Positions 17,389 through 26,729 of a DNA stretch of 64,000 nt are shown one piece after another (the first letter of the stretch is position 1; each line of letters begins with the position of its first letter). Source of the stretch: Parapedobacter indicus (lineage in GTDB: Bacteria > Bacteroidota > Bacteroidia > Sphingobacteriales > Sphingobacteriaceae). The stretch is taken from positions 124,001-188,000 of the forward strand of contig NZ_FOQO01000004.1 of NCBI RefSeq assembly GCF_900113765.1, read 5' to 3'. The notes below the pieces were generated by a model. That model was not told the DNA's origin and made no database searches. It saw only the letters and a program-made list of their open reading frames with translations. The translations under genes and the position numbers were made by a program.

Positions 17389-18286
17389 CGTTTTTTGAAA
17401 TTAAGTTCATGAAAATCTGCTCTAAATCTACGGTACGAGAACTGATGTCATGGATCTCAACGTCATTATGGACAAGTACCTGTACCATCGCATTAAATTC
17501 ACGGTCTTTGCCGACAACCACTGTAATAGACTTTTCATCTTTTTCGGCGATTGAAAACCCATTTTCAATGAGTAGTTCTACGACACGTTCAGGTCGGCCT
17601 GGGGTAATGTGGATGGTTCGCCGGACGCCTTCCAATAATTCATTTTTAGTTCCCTGAAAAACCATATGCCCTTTGTCGATGATTCCGATATGCGTTGCCG
17701 TCTTGTCGAGTTCACCCAGGATGTGGCTGGACAGAAAGATGGTCTTTCCCCGTTCATTGAGGTTTTTAAAGAGCTTTCGCATTTCAAATATCCCCTGAGG
17801 ATCCAGGCCATTCAGCGGTTCATCCAGAATCAGGATTTCCGGGTCGTGGTAAATAGCAATTGCGATTCCAAGACGCTGTTTCATGCCCATGGATAAGGCG
17901 GACGCTCGTTTGTTTCGCTGTTGTTCTAAGTCGACGAGTTCCAGCACTTCCGCAATCCTCTTTTTTCCACCGCCATAGATGATATCGAGGTATTTCAAAT
18001 TTTCACTTACCGTCAGTCTTGTATAAAAACAAGGCGATTCAATTAAACTACCGGTAATGAAATGTATTTTTGTGCTATCATTTTTCAGACTTAAGTTTTG
18101 GATAAAGATATTATCTCCCTTTTCCTTCAGTAATCCAAGAAGCAATTTTATGGTGGTTGATTTTCCCGCACCATTTCTCCCCAGGTAGCCGTAAATACTA
18201 CCTTTTGGAACGCTTAAACTTATATCCTTGAGAATCTGATTCCGACCCCTACGGCAGTTCAGTTTATGGGTTACGATGCTCGCCAT
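17381..18286 (-). CDS. ABC transporter ATP-binding protein (BcrA-like)
   Basis: 301 residues. Walker A GRNGAGKST is near 38-46, the signature LSMGMKQRLGI near 135-145, and Walker B ILILDEPLNGLDP near 155-167, followed by SSHIL with the switch histidine. A C-terminal extension of about 85 residues is present, as in peptide-antibiotic exporters such as BcrA. It pairs with the following permease. The start overlaps the exported DUF2807-like gene by 23 bp, keeping the whole set in one transcription unit governed by the GntR-type repressor gene further upstream. Confidence 0.9.
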   Translation of the reverse strand: MASIVTHKLNCRRGRNQILKDISLSVPKGSIYGYLGRNGAGKSTTIKLLLGLLKEKGDNIFIQNLSLKNDSTKIHFITGSLIESPCFYTRLTVSENLKYLDIIYGGGKKRIAEVLELVDLEQQRNKRASALSMGMKQRLGIAIAIYHDPEILILDEPLNGLDPQGIFEMRKLFKNLNERGKTIFLSSHILGELDKTATHIGIIDKGHMVFQGTKNELLEGVRRTIHITPGRPERVVELLIENGFSIAEKDEKSITVVVGKDREFNAMVQVLVHNDVEIHDISSRTVDLEQIFMNLISKNDE

Positions 18287-19019
18287 TTCCGTAGACTGTT
18301 ATCAATTGCTCCCCCTTTACGATCACTTGCCCCTTTTTTGCTACACGCGTAGACAGGGTGCCGATCGATGTTTGATCAAGCATGACCGTTCCTTCGTTGC
18401 CCACGTTTAACCGGGCATATGTCAGTGTATCTTGGCGGATTTCTAGCTTAGCTGCCCGGCCCACTACTGCCGACAAGGAATCGATCTTGGTATTATGCAT
18501 CGTTACTTCCATACCGTTTGAAGCCATCACCTGCAGCCCATTGTCCTGAAAACCCTGGATATTCACTGTGCTGACGCTGTAAGCCCGGCGCGTGAGCGCA
18601 TGTGCATCCCCCGGCAGGTCCAGACTATCCAGGGGTGTTCCGACCGCCGTTAAGGCGATTAAATTAGGGCATTCAATACTGATTTCCGGCTGTTTCCGGA
18701 TGTCGGTTGTGTAGTCCTTCGGATGGTCGATGGTGATCTTCAGGGTGGTGCCCGTCTGCTGGATATGGATAAAATCCAAATCGGCATAACGTACGGCTAG
18801 GCGATCGGCACGTTTCATGGCAACACGTAACTTCATCCCTTTCGGTGCGGTACCCAACAACTCCACGGCATTGAAGGCTTCCGCATGAAACGCTCGAAGT
18901 GTGGCAGGTGCTTCAGTCAACATTGCATTAAATCGGCTTTTTAAGGTTAATGCATTTACAATCGCAGCCGTCACTAACAGCAGCGAAGCAACCGCTAACA
19001 ATTTGTTACTTGTTTTCAT
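18264..19019 (-). CDS. Exported GIN-domain/DUF2807-like protein
   Basis: 251 residues from ATG 19019 (MKTSNKLLAVASLLLVTAAIVNA), which gives a signal or anchor segment; the longer frame lies inside the GntR gene. The rest is built of short beta strands in a repetitive ladder (LEIRQDTLTYARLNVGNEGTVMLDQTSIGTLSTRV and similar), like the adhesin-head GIN domain proteins (DUF2807) common in Bacteroidota. Genes of this kind are often found with GntR-controlled ABC transporters. The first codons overlap the GntR stop by 14 bp. Probable periplasmic location; function unknown. Confidence 0.7.
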   Translation of the reverse strand: MKTSNKLLAVASLLLVTAAIVNALTLKSRFNAMLTEAPATLRAFHAEAFNAVELLGTAPKGMKLRVAMKRADRLAVRYADLDFIHIQQTGTTLKITIDHPKDYTTDIRKQPEISIECPNLIALTAVGTPLDSLDLPGDAHALTRRAYSVSTVNIQGFQDNGLQVMASNGMEVTMHNTKIDSLSAVVGRAAKLEIRQDTLTYARLNVGNEGTVMLDQTSIGTLSTRVAKKGQVIVKGEQLITVYGNGEHRNP

Positions 19020-19392
19020 GGTCCGCGTAGTTATCGTTGAGATACAACTGATATTTTTCCGTAATTTCATCCATGTTTATTCCCAACAGGTAAATGTTCC
19101 TGAAGAACTCAGGCAGGTCCCTTTCGAGAAAACGCTCGCGCTGCTGCTTTTTTATGTGACGTCTGGCCTGTTCAGCTACGAAAAAGCCGATACCCCGCTT
19201 GTTGTAAATAATACCCGATTGCTGAAGGTGTTCATACGTCCGCATGACTGTATTGGGATTTACCTGCAAGTGGGCCGCCAGTTCCCTTACCGAAGGTATC
19301 TTCTCATTGATGGCCCAGCGCGCCAGTAAGATGTGCTCATTTACATAGTCAGCAATCTGTAGGTAAATAGCGTCTTTACTTTTAAAATCCAT
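19006..19392 (-). CDS. GntR family repressor, YtrA subfamily
   Basis: 128 residues from ATG 19392, preceded by an AAGAGG ribosome site; the longer frame overlaps the permease. A winged helix-turn-helix (IPSVRELAAHLQVNPNTVMRTYEHLQQSGIIYNKRGIGFFV) is followed by only about 50 residues of helix, the short dimerisation tail that defines the YtrA subfamily. Such repressors sit in and control ABC-transporter operons that respond to cell-envelope stress or antibiotics. The fit here is good: two ABC systems flank it, and a 24-bp palindrome of the YtrA type overlaps the promoter start site at 21045-21068. Confidence 0.9.
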   Translation of the reverse strand: MDFKSKDAIYLQIADYVNEHILLARWAINEKIPSVRELAAHLQVNPNTVMRTYEHLQQSGIIYNKRGIGFFVAEQARRHIKKQQRERFLERDLPEFFRNIYLLGINMDEITEKYQLYLNDNYADHENK

Positions 19393-19393
19393 A

Positions 19394-20197
19394 TCAAGCC
19401 TCTTTTTCACGCAATTTGTGGTACGCCGCAAGCCAGAGCAAACCGATGATGACCAATGAAAGTGCCAACAGCCAATAAAGCCAACCCGAAATGGCTACCG
19501 TATAAGAAGTTCCTTCGTTTGTGATATGAAGCGGTGTAAATGGTAACAGCGATGCCGTTGTGGCCACCTGTGGAAATAACGTTTTGAATAGCGTGCCAAT
19601 GAATATCCAGTATCCGGCTAACACCAACAGCAGCAAAAATGAAGCTTTCAATACTGCTATTTTTCTGAATATCATCGAACCGACCAGCGCAAAGGCATGG
19701 ATAAAGACATAGATCATCCCAAACATCGCTGCCAAAGTCTCTCCATCTTTCTGATGCAAAAGCCAACTGTAGCCCGGAAAAGCCGATACTTCATAGCCTT
19801 TTAGCATGTAGTATTGAAGGACGCCATAGCGCGCTACAAAGAAAATTCCATTGGCACACGCCGTATAACCTACCAAGGATACCAACCAGGCTAGCAGAAA
19901 TTTTTCAAAGCGGGATGCAGGAAGCAGCAATTGAAAGATTCTCTCCCTAGCATGTTGAAACGGTTGAAAAATGGAAGCTGAAAAAATGAATAAGCCGCCA
20001 TAAATCACGATGACATAAATCGCAAATTGATCGCCGGCAGTCACCACTTCCGCCCGTTTTGACGAAATCAGCAAATAGAATAAACCAAAGGTAACCCCCG
20101 CAAACACGAGGCAACTCACCACATACGTCTTCAGGTTTTTTTTGAAATGACCACGGGCAAGCAATAAAAACCGGTTCAAACTGAATACATTGTTCAT
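19394..20197 (-). CDS. ABC-2 type membrane protein, partner of YtrB-like ATPase
   Basis: 267 residues, six membrane segments (for example YVVSCLVFAGVTFGLFYLLI, FAIYVIVIYGGLFIFSASIF and a C-terminal WLYWLLALSLVIIGLLWLAAY). No recognised motif beyond the permease layout. It overlaps the upstream ATPase gene by 4 bp (ATGA) and ends 1 bp before the YtrA-like repressor gene, so it is surely the membrane subunit of that transporter. Confidence 0.8.
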   Translation of the reverse strand: MNNVFSLNRFLLLARGHFKKNLKTYVVSCLVFAGVTFGLFYLLISSKRAEVVTAGDQFAIYVIVIYGGLFIFSASIFQPFQHARERIFQLLLPASRFEKFLLAWLVSLVGYTACANGIFFVARYGVLQYYMLKGYEVSAFPGYSWLLHQKDGETLAAMFGMIYVFIHAFALVGSMIFRKIAVLKASFLLLLVLAGYWIFIGTLFKTLFPQVATTASLLPFTPLHITNEGTSYTVAISGWLYWLLALSLVIIGLLWLAAYHKLREKEA

Positions 20198-21039
20198 TGT
20201 TTCGCCTCCGTTGTTAAGTAATCGCTTATCACCGCCGAATTGCTGATCACCGCGTTGAACAGCAGCTCCAGATCAGGCCTACTGGCTATCCCCTCCGGGT
20301 TCGATAGGATCGCATGAACGCCATCAAATGCTTCTTCACCATATAATAGGGTCTCATTGGAAGTTCCCAAAATCTTTCCAAAGCGGATTCGTTCCGTCAA
20401 TCTATCCAACGAAATGTGCAGTTTAATCTGCCCATCGTGCAATACGACTACCGAATCGATCAGGCTGTCCAGGTCTCTTACCTGATGTGTAGAAAGTACG
20501 ACGCAACGTTCGTCGTCAACAGCGGCGGCGAGCACCTTACGGAATTGCACCTTGGAGGGAATATCCAATCCGTTGGTCGGTTCGTCCATCACCAGCAACG
20601 CCGTTCGACAGGCCAGCCCGAATGCCACCATGAATTTCTTCTGCTGGCCCAACGATAGCTTAGTGAGCACACGCTCGAGGGGTACCTCGAAATCGTCCTG
20701 GTATCGCTGGAATTGCAACCGATCAAAATTGGGATAAAAAGGACTGATTGTTTTCAAGAAAGTTTTTGCGGTCATATCGGGAATGAAGGGTTCCTCGGGC
20801 AGAAAAAACACTTGACTTAACAAATCCGGACGCCGTTTGGTCACATCCACGCCACCTAGGGTTGCCTGTCCGGAGGTTGGATAGCACAATCCGATCATAT
20901 TTTTTAACAACGTGGTCTTCCCCACGCCATTTTTGCCGAGCAGTCCATAGATATGCCCCGCCTCCAACTGTAAATCAAGGCCGTTGAACAGTGTGGGTTG
21001 GTTCTTGTAACCAAAGGTCAAATCAGACAATCGGACCAT
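20194..21039 (-). CDS. ABC transporter ATP-binding protein (YtrB-like)
   Basis: 281 residues, first gene of a seven-gene run. Walker A GKNGVGKTT near 35-43, signature LSLGQQKKFMVA near 127-138, Walker B LLVMDEPTNGLDIP near 148-161, and STHQV with the switch histidine. The family includes YtrB of B. subtilis, encoded with a YtrA-type repressor as here. The leader is only about 24 nt and consists almost wholly of the operator palindrome. Confidence 0.9.
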   Translation of the reverse strand: MVRLSDLTFGYKNQPTLFNGLDLQLEAGHIYGLLGKNGVGKTTLLKNMIGLCYPTSGQATLGGVDVTKRRPDLLSQVFFLPEEPFIPDMTAKTFLKTISPFYPNFDRLQFQRYQDDFEVPLERVLTKLSLGQQKKFMVAFGLACRTALLVMDEPTNGLDIPSKVQFRKVLAAAVDDERCVVLSTHQVRDLDSLIDSVVVLHDGQIKLHISLDRLTERIRFGKILGTSNETLLYGEEAFDGVHAILSNPEGIASRPDLELLFNAVISNSAVISDYLTTEAKQ

Positions 21040-21044
21040 ACTTA

Positions 21045-21068
21045 AGTGTATTAGTTAAATAGTACACT
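21045..21068. promoter_or_regulatory. YtrA-type operator
   Basis: AGTGTA at 21045-21050 and TACACT at 21063-21068 flank 12 bp; the whole 24 bp is nearly symmetric. YtrA-subfamily repressors are known to bind AGTGTA...TACACT repeats. It covers the predicted transcription start of the ABC operon, consistent with autorepression by the gene at 19006-19392. Confidence 0.75.
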
Positions 21069-21069
21069 A

Positions 21070-21100
21070 CAAAAGTAAGGATCCGATCTTAATTTGCAAA
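21070..21100 (-). promoter_or_regulatory. Promoter of the YtrA-controlled ABC operon
   Basis: On the minus strand TTTG (21100-21097), 19 bp, TACTTTTG (21077-21070): a full match to the Bacteroidota promoter. Transcription would start near 21063, inside the operator. Confidence 0.78.
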
Positions 21101-21145
21101 AAATAAATAAAGAAAGCCCGCATTAAGCGTTGCTAACACGGGCTT
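21095..21145 (-). terminator. Terminator of the SusC/SusD operon
   Basis: On the minus strand a 7-bp stem (AAGCCCG/CGGGCTT at 21145-21139 and 21120-21114) with an 18-nt loop is followed by a long T-rich tract to 21095. It separates susD from the promoter of the next operon. Confidence 0.7.
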
Positions 21146-21153
21146 GTATCCAC

Positions 21154-22911
21154 TCAATCAATCCATCCGGGATTTTGAACAAGGTTGGGGTTCATTTGTA
21201 TTTCTCCGGTGGGAATGGGCCAGGTATACAAGAAATCTCCTTTGTAAGAATAATCGCTTACATTACCTCCCCAGATTTGCTTTTTGCCATTTCCGGGATA
21301 AAAGACTTTTTCCTTCCAGGTCTTCCACCGTAGTTCATCAAAATAATTGATGCCCTCGCCGGGGAATTCAACCCTCCGTTCATTCCGGATCCGTTCGCGT
21401 AAATTGTCTTGTCCGGTCACCGCCGTTGCCGCATTTGAATTCAATAAAGCTACCCCTGCTCTGCCTCGTACTTCATTGACTTTCTCTACCGCCTCCGCCT
21501 CAAGCCCCAATTCATTCAATGCCTCGGCCCACATCAGGAGCACATCTGCATACCGTAATATCGGAAAGTCTGTAGGGCCATAGTTGCGATCGATCAGACC
21601 CGAAACTCCCTCAATCACAAACTTTCGATAAAAATAGTAAAAGTTGATCTGCGTGTCACTTTGGATGTCGCCGCCCACGGCTGCTTGTCCGCGGAAAGGC
21701 CACCTCATGGTCTGTACGCTTTCAACATCGGTAAAATTGAATGCCCCGCGGAAGGTAGCATACGGCGTTAGTACATTGGCCTGTAGACGAGGATCCCGGT
21801 TTTCATAAGCCTTTTTTATCCGCGCTTCGTTGCCCTCTGGCAAATACAGGCTCATTTTGGCTCCCCGCTCCTCTGCCGCAGCATATTCTTCTGCGGTGAG
21901 GTTGTCTCTCAGAAAATACACTTCGCGCGCTGATTCGGTAAGCGAGGAATAGCCCGGAATGACGTCGTCCCAGTTGAACTTGGTTCCGTCGATATTTTCA
22001 TGGAGATCTACCAGGTTCGGTGAAGGCATGTAGTAATTCCAGCCGCGTCGGAATGCCGAAGGCCATCCAATAAACAGTTGGAAGTTGTTGCCATATCCCT
22101 GCTCGCCCCGGTGTTGGAGCGAAAAAATCATTTCTGGACACTGTTCATTCGCTTCTGTAAACAAGGTTTTATAATCCGCAAACAATGTATGGCCGGCATC
22201 TTTCACCTGTTGGAAATCTGCTATTGCTTTTTCCCAATCTTCCCGATAGATGTACACTTTTCCGCGTAAGGCATACGCTGCGCTTTTGGTGGCATGGCCA
22301 TAGTTGCCATCCCCGGTGGCATATCGATCGGGCAGGTTCGGTTCATTGATGCAGTCGGTTAGATCAGCGATCACCTGATCCCACACTTCGGTTTCAGAAG
22401 CCCTCGACTTGATGGCTTCCGCAGGCGTGAAGGGTTCGAGGTAAATAGGCACTCCTTTATACAATTGGTTTAACCGGAAGTAAAAATACGCGCGAAGAAA
22501 CTTACATTCTGCCAGGTAGCGTGCTTTCTTTTCTTCGTTTGAAGGCGATTTGCCTGGGATATTCAATAAAGCGTCATTCGCTCGCTGAATGCCCTCATAC
22601 ATGTGTTGCCATACCTTCGCAAACATCCCATCGCCAGCGGTGATGGTACCGCGTAGCAGGGGTTCATCCCACCGCCCTTGTCCGGTAAAGCCAAAACGAT
22701 CCGTTTGGTAAAGCTCATGAACGGTGGTCATTCCACTATGGCCCAAATCAAGCCGAAGTGCGTTATATACCCCTGCTACCCCCAGGTCCGTCAGATTATC
22801 TGTGGTCCACATGGTTGTGGTGGAAACCGACGAATGAGGGGCGGTGTCCAGTAAGTTGTCTTTGCAAGCGCAAACACTTAATGTTATGATGATGGCAATG
22901 ATTTTCTTCAT
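21154..22911 (-). CDS. SusD/RagB family lipoprotein
   Basis: 585 residues with a lipoprotein signal (MKKIIAIIITLSVCACKDN). SusD features include the N-terminal NLLDTAPHSSVS, a helical middle region, PILRYADVLLMWAEALNELG near 475-495, VEFPGEGINYFDELRWKTW and the final MNPNLVQNPGW. It lies 12 bp after its susC. There is no glycoside hydrolase within this operon, so the ligand is unknown; regulation seems to come from the neighbouring sigma/FecR pair. Confidence 0.93.
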   Translation of the reverse strand: MKKIIAIIITLSVCACKDNLLDTAPHSSVSTTTMWTTDNLTDLGVAGVYNALRLDLGHSGMTTVHELYQTDRFGFTGQGRWDEPLLRGTITAGDGMFAKVWQHMYEGIQRANDALLNIPGKSPSNEEKKARYLAECKFLRAYFYFRLNQLYKGVPIYLEPFTPAEAIKSRASETEVWDQVIADLTDCINEPNLPDRYATGDGNYGHATKSAAYALRGKVYIYREDWEKAIADFQQVKDAGHTLFADYKTLFTEANEQCPEMIFSLQHRGEQGYGNNFQLFIGWPSAFRRGWNYYMPSPNLVDLHENIDGTKFNWDDVIPGYSSLTESAREVYFLRDNLTAEEYAAAEERGAKMSLYLPEGNEARIKKAYENRDPRLQANVLTPYATFRGAFNFTDVESVQTMRWPFRGQAAVGGDIQSDTQINFYYFYRKFVIEGVSGLIDRNYGPTDFPILRYADVLLMWAEALNELGLEAEAVEKVNEVRGRAGVALLNSNAATAVTGQDNLRERIRNERRVEFPGEGINYFDELRWKTWKEKVFYPGNGKKQIWGGNVSDYSYKGDFLYTWPIPTGEIQMNPNLVQNPGWID

Positions 22912-22923
22912 GATTGTTCTCCT

Positions 22924-25900
22924 TTAAAATGTGACATTCAATCCCAGTGAAAATTGGCGCATGGTGGGATAATTCGGATTGGGGCCGATCTCGGGATCTA
23001 AACCTGGAAATTTTGTCAACGTCAGTAAATTTTCACCCGCTAAATAAACCCGCAATCTGCTTATTGACAGTCTGCTCGTTAACCGTTCAGGAATCGTGTA
23101 TCCCAGCTGCAGGTTACGAAGTTTTGCAAAGGAAGCATTGTAGAGAAAGTAATCGCTGGTTCGACCATTTTGTGCATCAGCTACCCCCTTCAGCCGTGGA
23201 TAATGCCCTGTCACGCTATTCGTGGGATCGCCCGGATTCGCTTCATTGTAATAAAAATGATTGTCGGCCACCAATATGGGTACCGATTTTCCCTGCGCAA
23301 CAATCGACTGGTTCAGGTACAGGGTGTTCCAGTAATAATACATACCAGCCGCGCCCGACCATACCATGGAAGCATCAACCCCACGGTACGACAGATTGAT
23401 TGTCAACCCATAGTTTATTGCGGGTGTAGCCCGCTTTCCGGTAAACTGCTGGTCGTATACGTTGCCATAAATCCCATCCCCGTTCCTATCTGCATAGATT
23501 AAATCACCGTACCAAATTTTGGTGGGGTCAATCCCATCTGCCGGCTGGAACCGGTATCCGGCAGCCACCATCTGCCGCAACCATTCCATATCGTCCGGTG
23601 TCCGGATCATCCCATCCTGTGGGCCGCCGTTGACATCCAGTGAACCATCCGGGAGAACATAATTGCCAGATCCTTGATACGTCGGATACAGGTATAGTTC
23701 TTTAATCGCATGACCTTCCAGAATGCGCTCCGTGCCACCCGAAGATACCGTACCGATATTGGATTGATATACTTGGTTTCCGTCGGCATCCGCTATGTAA
23801 CCTTCATTCAATCTGCCTTTATAGAGATCCACCCGGTTGGTGTTGTAGGCAAAATTCCCGGCGACGGAATAACGAAAATCGTTGATATGGTTTTGATACC
23901 CAAGGCTCAATTCAATCCCCCGCTTGGTCACCTCGGCGATATTCATTGTTGCCGGGCTAGCCGTTCCAACGATAAGCGGAATATTGGGAACAAACAGGAT
24001 ACCATCGGTAAATCCTTGATACGCATCTATATCGAAATTCAGTTTACCATTGAGTGCCAAACCACTTAAACCTATATTCGTAGTTGTGGTAGTTTCCCAT
24101 CTTAGGTTGCGGTTGCCGGTCTTCGTTTGAGCGAGGCCCTTCACCGCTGTATTGTTGAAGGAGTAATTGACGGTACCGTAGGCTGGCAGGTGATCGTAAT
24201 TTCCACTTGGGATGCTACCGGTACGCCCCCAGGATGCACGGATCCGTAAATCGTCAAATATGGTTTTAACAGGTTGCATAAAAGGCTCTTCCGAAATACG
24301 CCACCCAGCGGAGAATGCGGGAAAGAACCCCCATCGGGTAGCTTCTCCGAAACGAGATGATCCGTCATTCCGGAAGACAGCCTCAGCCAGGTACCGCTCT
24401 TTATAGGCATAGTTAATCCGTCCGAACACGGACTTCAATCCGTTATCTATTTCGTCGCCGTTAATCCCGGTCATCGTCGTAGCTGAATTCAATGTGGTCA
24501 GGTCAGGATGAGTAAGCCCCTGTTTCGAGGCATCGAAGTAGTACTGATTAAAATACTGCTGGTTATATCCCACGATGGCACCCAGATCATGGTCAGCAAA
24601 CGAACCGTTGTACCGCAACACGTTATCCAGGATCACGTTATAGCTTTTGTACAGCGAATATCGGGTTGACAATTGAGCGGCCGGCTGTGCTGCTGTGCTC
24701 AACGTATGGGTTGCAAAGTTCCATTTTTCGTAGGGAATGGGGTGCGTGTTATTCTCGGTATGGGATTGATTGTAGTGTACCTTCGATTCAAATTCCAGCC
24801 CCTTATACAGGTCAAGTTTCGCAAACAACGTCGTATTGATCCGGCTCACTTGATTACGCCCGCCCTGCCCGTATAACCAGGCGATTGCATTATTAGCCGT
24901 TGCCGATTCTTCCGCCGCAGCCGGAAACCCGAACATACCGTTATAAACGGGGTAAACCCCCGGTACCGTTTGAGTGAGATAAGAATAGGCTGTCGCCACA
25001 TCAGCAACACTGGTATGCTGAAGATCGCCGAAAGTCTGTGTACCTACGGTGAGGAATTTGGCTACTTTTGATTGCAGGTTTATCCGCATCCGAATTTTGT
25101 CGGCCCCCGTTTCGGGCATTGTTCCGGGGTTATCAAAATACCCTACCGAAAATAAGTAATGGGTGTTTTCTATGCCACCATTGAGTGTCAAATTATGGTT
25201 TTGTAATAGTTTTCGTTCACCGAACAACACGTTTCCCCAATCGGTATTTGGATAGGCTACGTGGTTCGGATACCCATGCGCTGTCAGACCATTCGGATCT
25301 ATTTTAGCTGACTCCCACTTTTCGATGGTCGCATTGGTATAAATGGCGGCCTGCCCGAGGTTAGTAAACCCTTCGTTTACCAGGCGCATATGGCGTGCGT
25401 AGTCGGTCACGAATTCGGGCACATTATTGGGACGAAGCAAGGAAGTCATTCCGGTATAGCTTACGTTGGTTTTGCCGCTGTTTCCCTTTTTTGTAGTAAT
25501 GAGGATAACTCCGTTTGAAGCCAGCGAACCGTAGATTGCCGCAGTGGCCGCGTCTTTCAGTACGGAGATGCTCTCGACATCATTGGGATTTACAGCATCC
25601 ATTGAGCCTACGATCCCATCAATGACAACTAACGGTGATGTGCTATTCAATGTACCGGTACCCCGTATAAGTATGTTGGCACCATCTGCACCCGGTTTTC
25701 CGGTGGTCGTCTGCACATTTACTCCGGCAGCCAAGCCAGCTAGCGAAGTTGATAAGGTTGAAACCGAGCGATTTTCGATCGCTGTAGAACCGATAGTTGC
25801 AACGGAACCAATGACATTTACTTTTTTCTGGGTACCATAACCCACTACCACCACCTCTTCTAAGTCACTCACCGTTTCCTCTAAAACAATATCGATCACC

Positions 25901-26493
25901 GCAAGCGAACCAACCGCCCGCTCCTGTGTGGCATATCCGATCATGGAAAACACCAATACGGCGTCGCCGTCCGGAATCGTCAGCCGATAATTGCCCTGCT
26001 CGTTGGTACTCACCATGGCAGCCGTGCCCCTCACTGCTACCGTGGCCCCCACCAATGGTTGCCCTTTCGCATTGTTCACCCGTCCCGAGACAGTGTGCTG
26101 CGGACTCGTAGGTTCCGTCGGTTTACGCGGATGTATTGTATTACGCGGCTTCACCACGATGGTTTCGTCTTTGAGCACCCACTCCAGTCCCAAAGGCGCC
26201 AACAACTCAGCCATCGCCTCCTCAAGTGTTGCATTTTTTATTTCTGCATCCACCCGTGACGTAGCCACCGCTTTACCGTTCAGGAAAAATGGATAGCCAC
26301 TTTGTTTCTGTATGCTACGCATCGCTTCGGCAAGCGTTACATTTTTTGCTTTTAATGTAATGGTTTGCGCATAGCCTCCAGCCGTCACCTGGAAGACAGC
26401 CGCCAACGAAATCACGATTATCAACTTCATCGTCAATAGCAATCTATAAGTCAGAGGCCTACAAAGGCCTTTAACACATGCGTTAAAAATCAT
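22924..26493 (-). CDS. SusC-family outer-membrane transporter with STN signalling domain
   Basis: 1189 residues from ATG 26493, chosen because it begins a typical leader (MIFNACVKGLCRPLTYRLLL) before the signal peptide (MKLIIVISLAAVFQVTAGGYA); ATGs further up at 26556 give only a longer unrelated N-terminus. A secretin/TonB short N-terminal (STN) domain follows (about 45-115), then a carboxypeptidase-regulatory domain, SusC box (LEEVVVVGYGTQKKVNVIG), plug and barrel ending in LGLNVTF. The STN domain is what links a transporter to a FecR/ECF pair, and such a pair is encoded immediately upstream. The transported ligand is unknown. Confidence 0.93.
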   Translation of the reverse strand: MIFNACVKGLCRPLTYRLLLTMKLIIVISLAAVFQVTAGGYAQTITLKAKNVTLAEAMRSIQKQSGYPFFLNGKAVATSRVDAEIKNATLEEAMAELLAPLGLEWVLKDETIVVKPRNTIHPRKPTEPTSPQHTVSGRVNNAKGQPLVGATVAVRGTAAMVSTNEQGNYRLTIPDGDAVLVFSMIGYATQERAVGSLAVIDIVLEETVSDLEEVVVVGYGTQKKVNVIGSVATIGSTAIENRSVSTLSTSLAGLAAGVNVQTTTGKPGADGANILIRGTGTLNSTSPLVVIDGIVGSMDAVNPNDVESISVLKDAATAAIYGSLASNGVILITTKKGNSGKTNVSYTGMTSLLRPNNVPEFVTDYARHMRLVNEGFTNLGQAAIYTNATIEKWESAKIDPNGLTAHGYPNHVAYPNTDWGNVLFGERKLLQNHNLTLNGGIENTHYLFSVGYFDNPGTMPETGADKIRMRINLQSKVAKFLTVGTQTFGDLQHTSVADVATAYSYLTQTVPGVYPVYNGMFGFPAAAEESATANNAIAWLYGQGGRNQVSRINTTLFAKLDLYKGLEFESKVHYNQSHTENNTHPIPYEKWNFATHTLSTAAQPAAQLSTRYSLYKSYNVILDNVLRYNGSFADHDLGAIVGYNQQYFNQYYFDASKQGLTHPDLTTLNSATTMTGINGDEIDNGLKSVFGRINYAYKERYLAEAVFRNDGSSRFGEATRWGFFPAFSAGWRISEEPFMQPVKTIFDDLRIRASWGRTGSIPSGNYDHLPAYGTVNYSFNNTAVKGLAQTKTGNRNLRWETTTTTNIGLSGLALNGKLNFDIDAYQGFTDGILFVPNIPLIVGTASPATMNIAEVTKRGIELSLGYQNHINDFRYSVAGNFAYNTNRVDLYKGRLNEGYIADADGNQVYQSNIGTVSSGGTERILEGHAIKELYLYPTYQGSGNYVLPDGSLDVNGGPQDGMIRTPDDMEWLRQMVAAGYRFQPADGIDPTKIWYGDLIYADRNGDGIYGNVYDQQFTGKRATPAINYGLTINLSYRGVDASMVWSGAAGMYYYWNTLYLNQSIVAQGKSVPILVADNHFYYNEANPGDPTNSVTGHYPRLKGVADAQNGRTSDYFLYNASFAKLRNLQLGYTIPERLTSRLSISRLRVYLAGENLLTLTKFPGLDPEIGPNPNYPTMRQFSLGLNVTF

Positions 26494-26534
26494 ATGTTTG
26501 TACTGTTTTGTATGTTTATAAAAAAGGTTAATAC

Positions 26535-26606
26535 ATGCTCCAAAGGGAGCATTCATTACAGCATGCAAAATACTTCCGGGTAGTGCTGGCGGCACTATCC
26601 GGCTTT
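26535..26606 (-). promoter_or_regulatory. Two hairpins in the leader of the STN-type susC
   Basis: ATGCTCC/GGAGCAT at 26535-26552 makes a 7-bp stem with a 4-nt loop. A longer stem of about 11 bp with one G-T pair lies at about 26577-26603 (CCGGGTAGTGC with GCACTATCCGG). Neither has a good U-tract on the minus strand, so they are more likely leader structures than terminators. Confidence 0.35.
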
Positions 26607-26729
26607 TTTCATGCCGTTCAAAAAGAAGAATTGGTTACGTTGGTTGTCTATTCATTTGTCATTCACTCCTTAATTAATGGTTAATAATCTGGTTTATACA
26701 CAAGTATCTTGTTTGTACTAAATCGTTTA

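Noticed and set aside
26587..26606. Plus-strand terminator (stem followed by TTTTTT)
   Set aside because: No plus-strand gene lies upstream; the hairpin is treated as part of the minus-strand susC leader.
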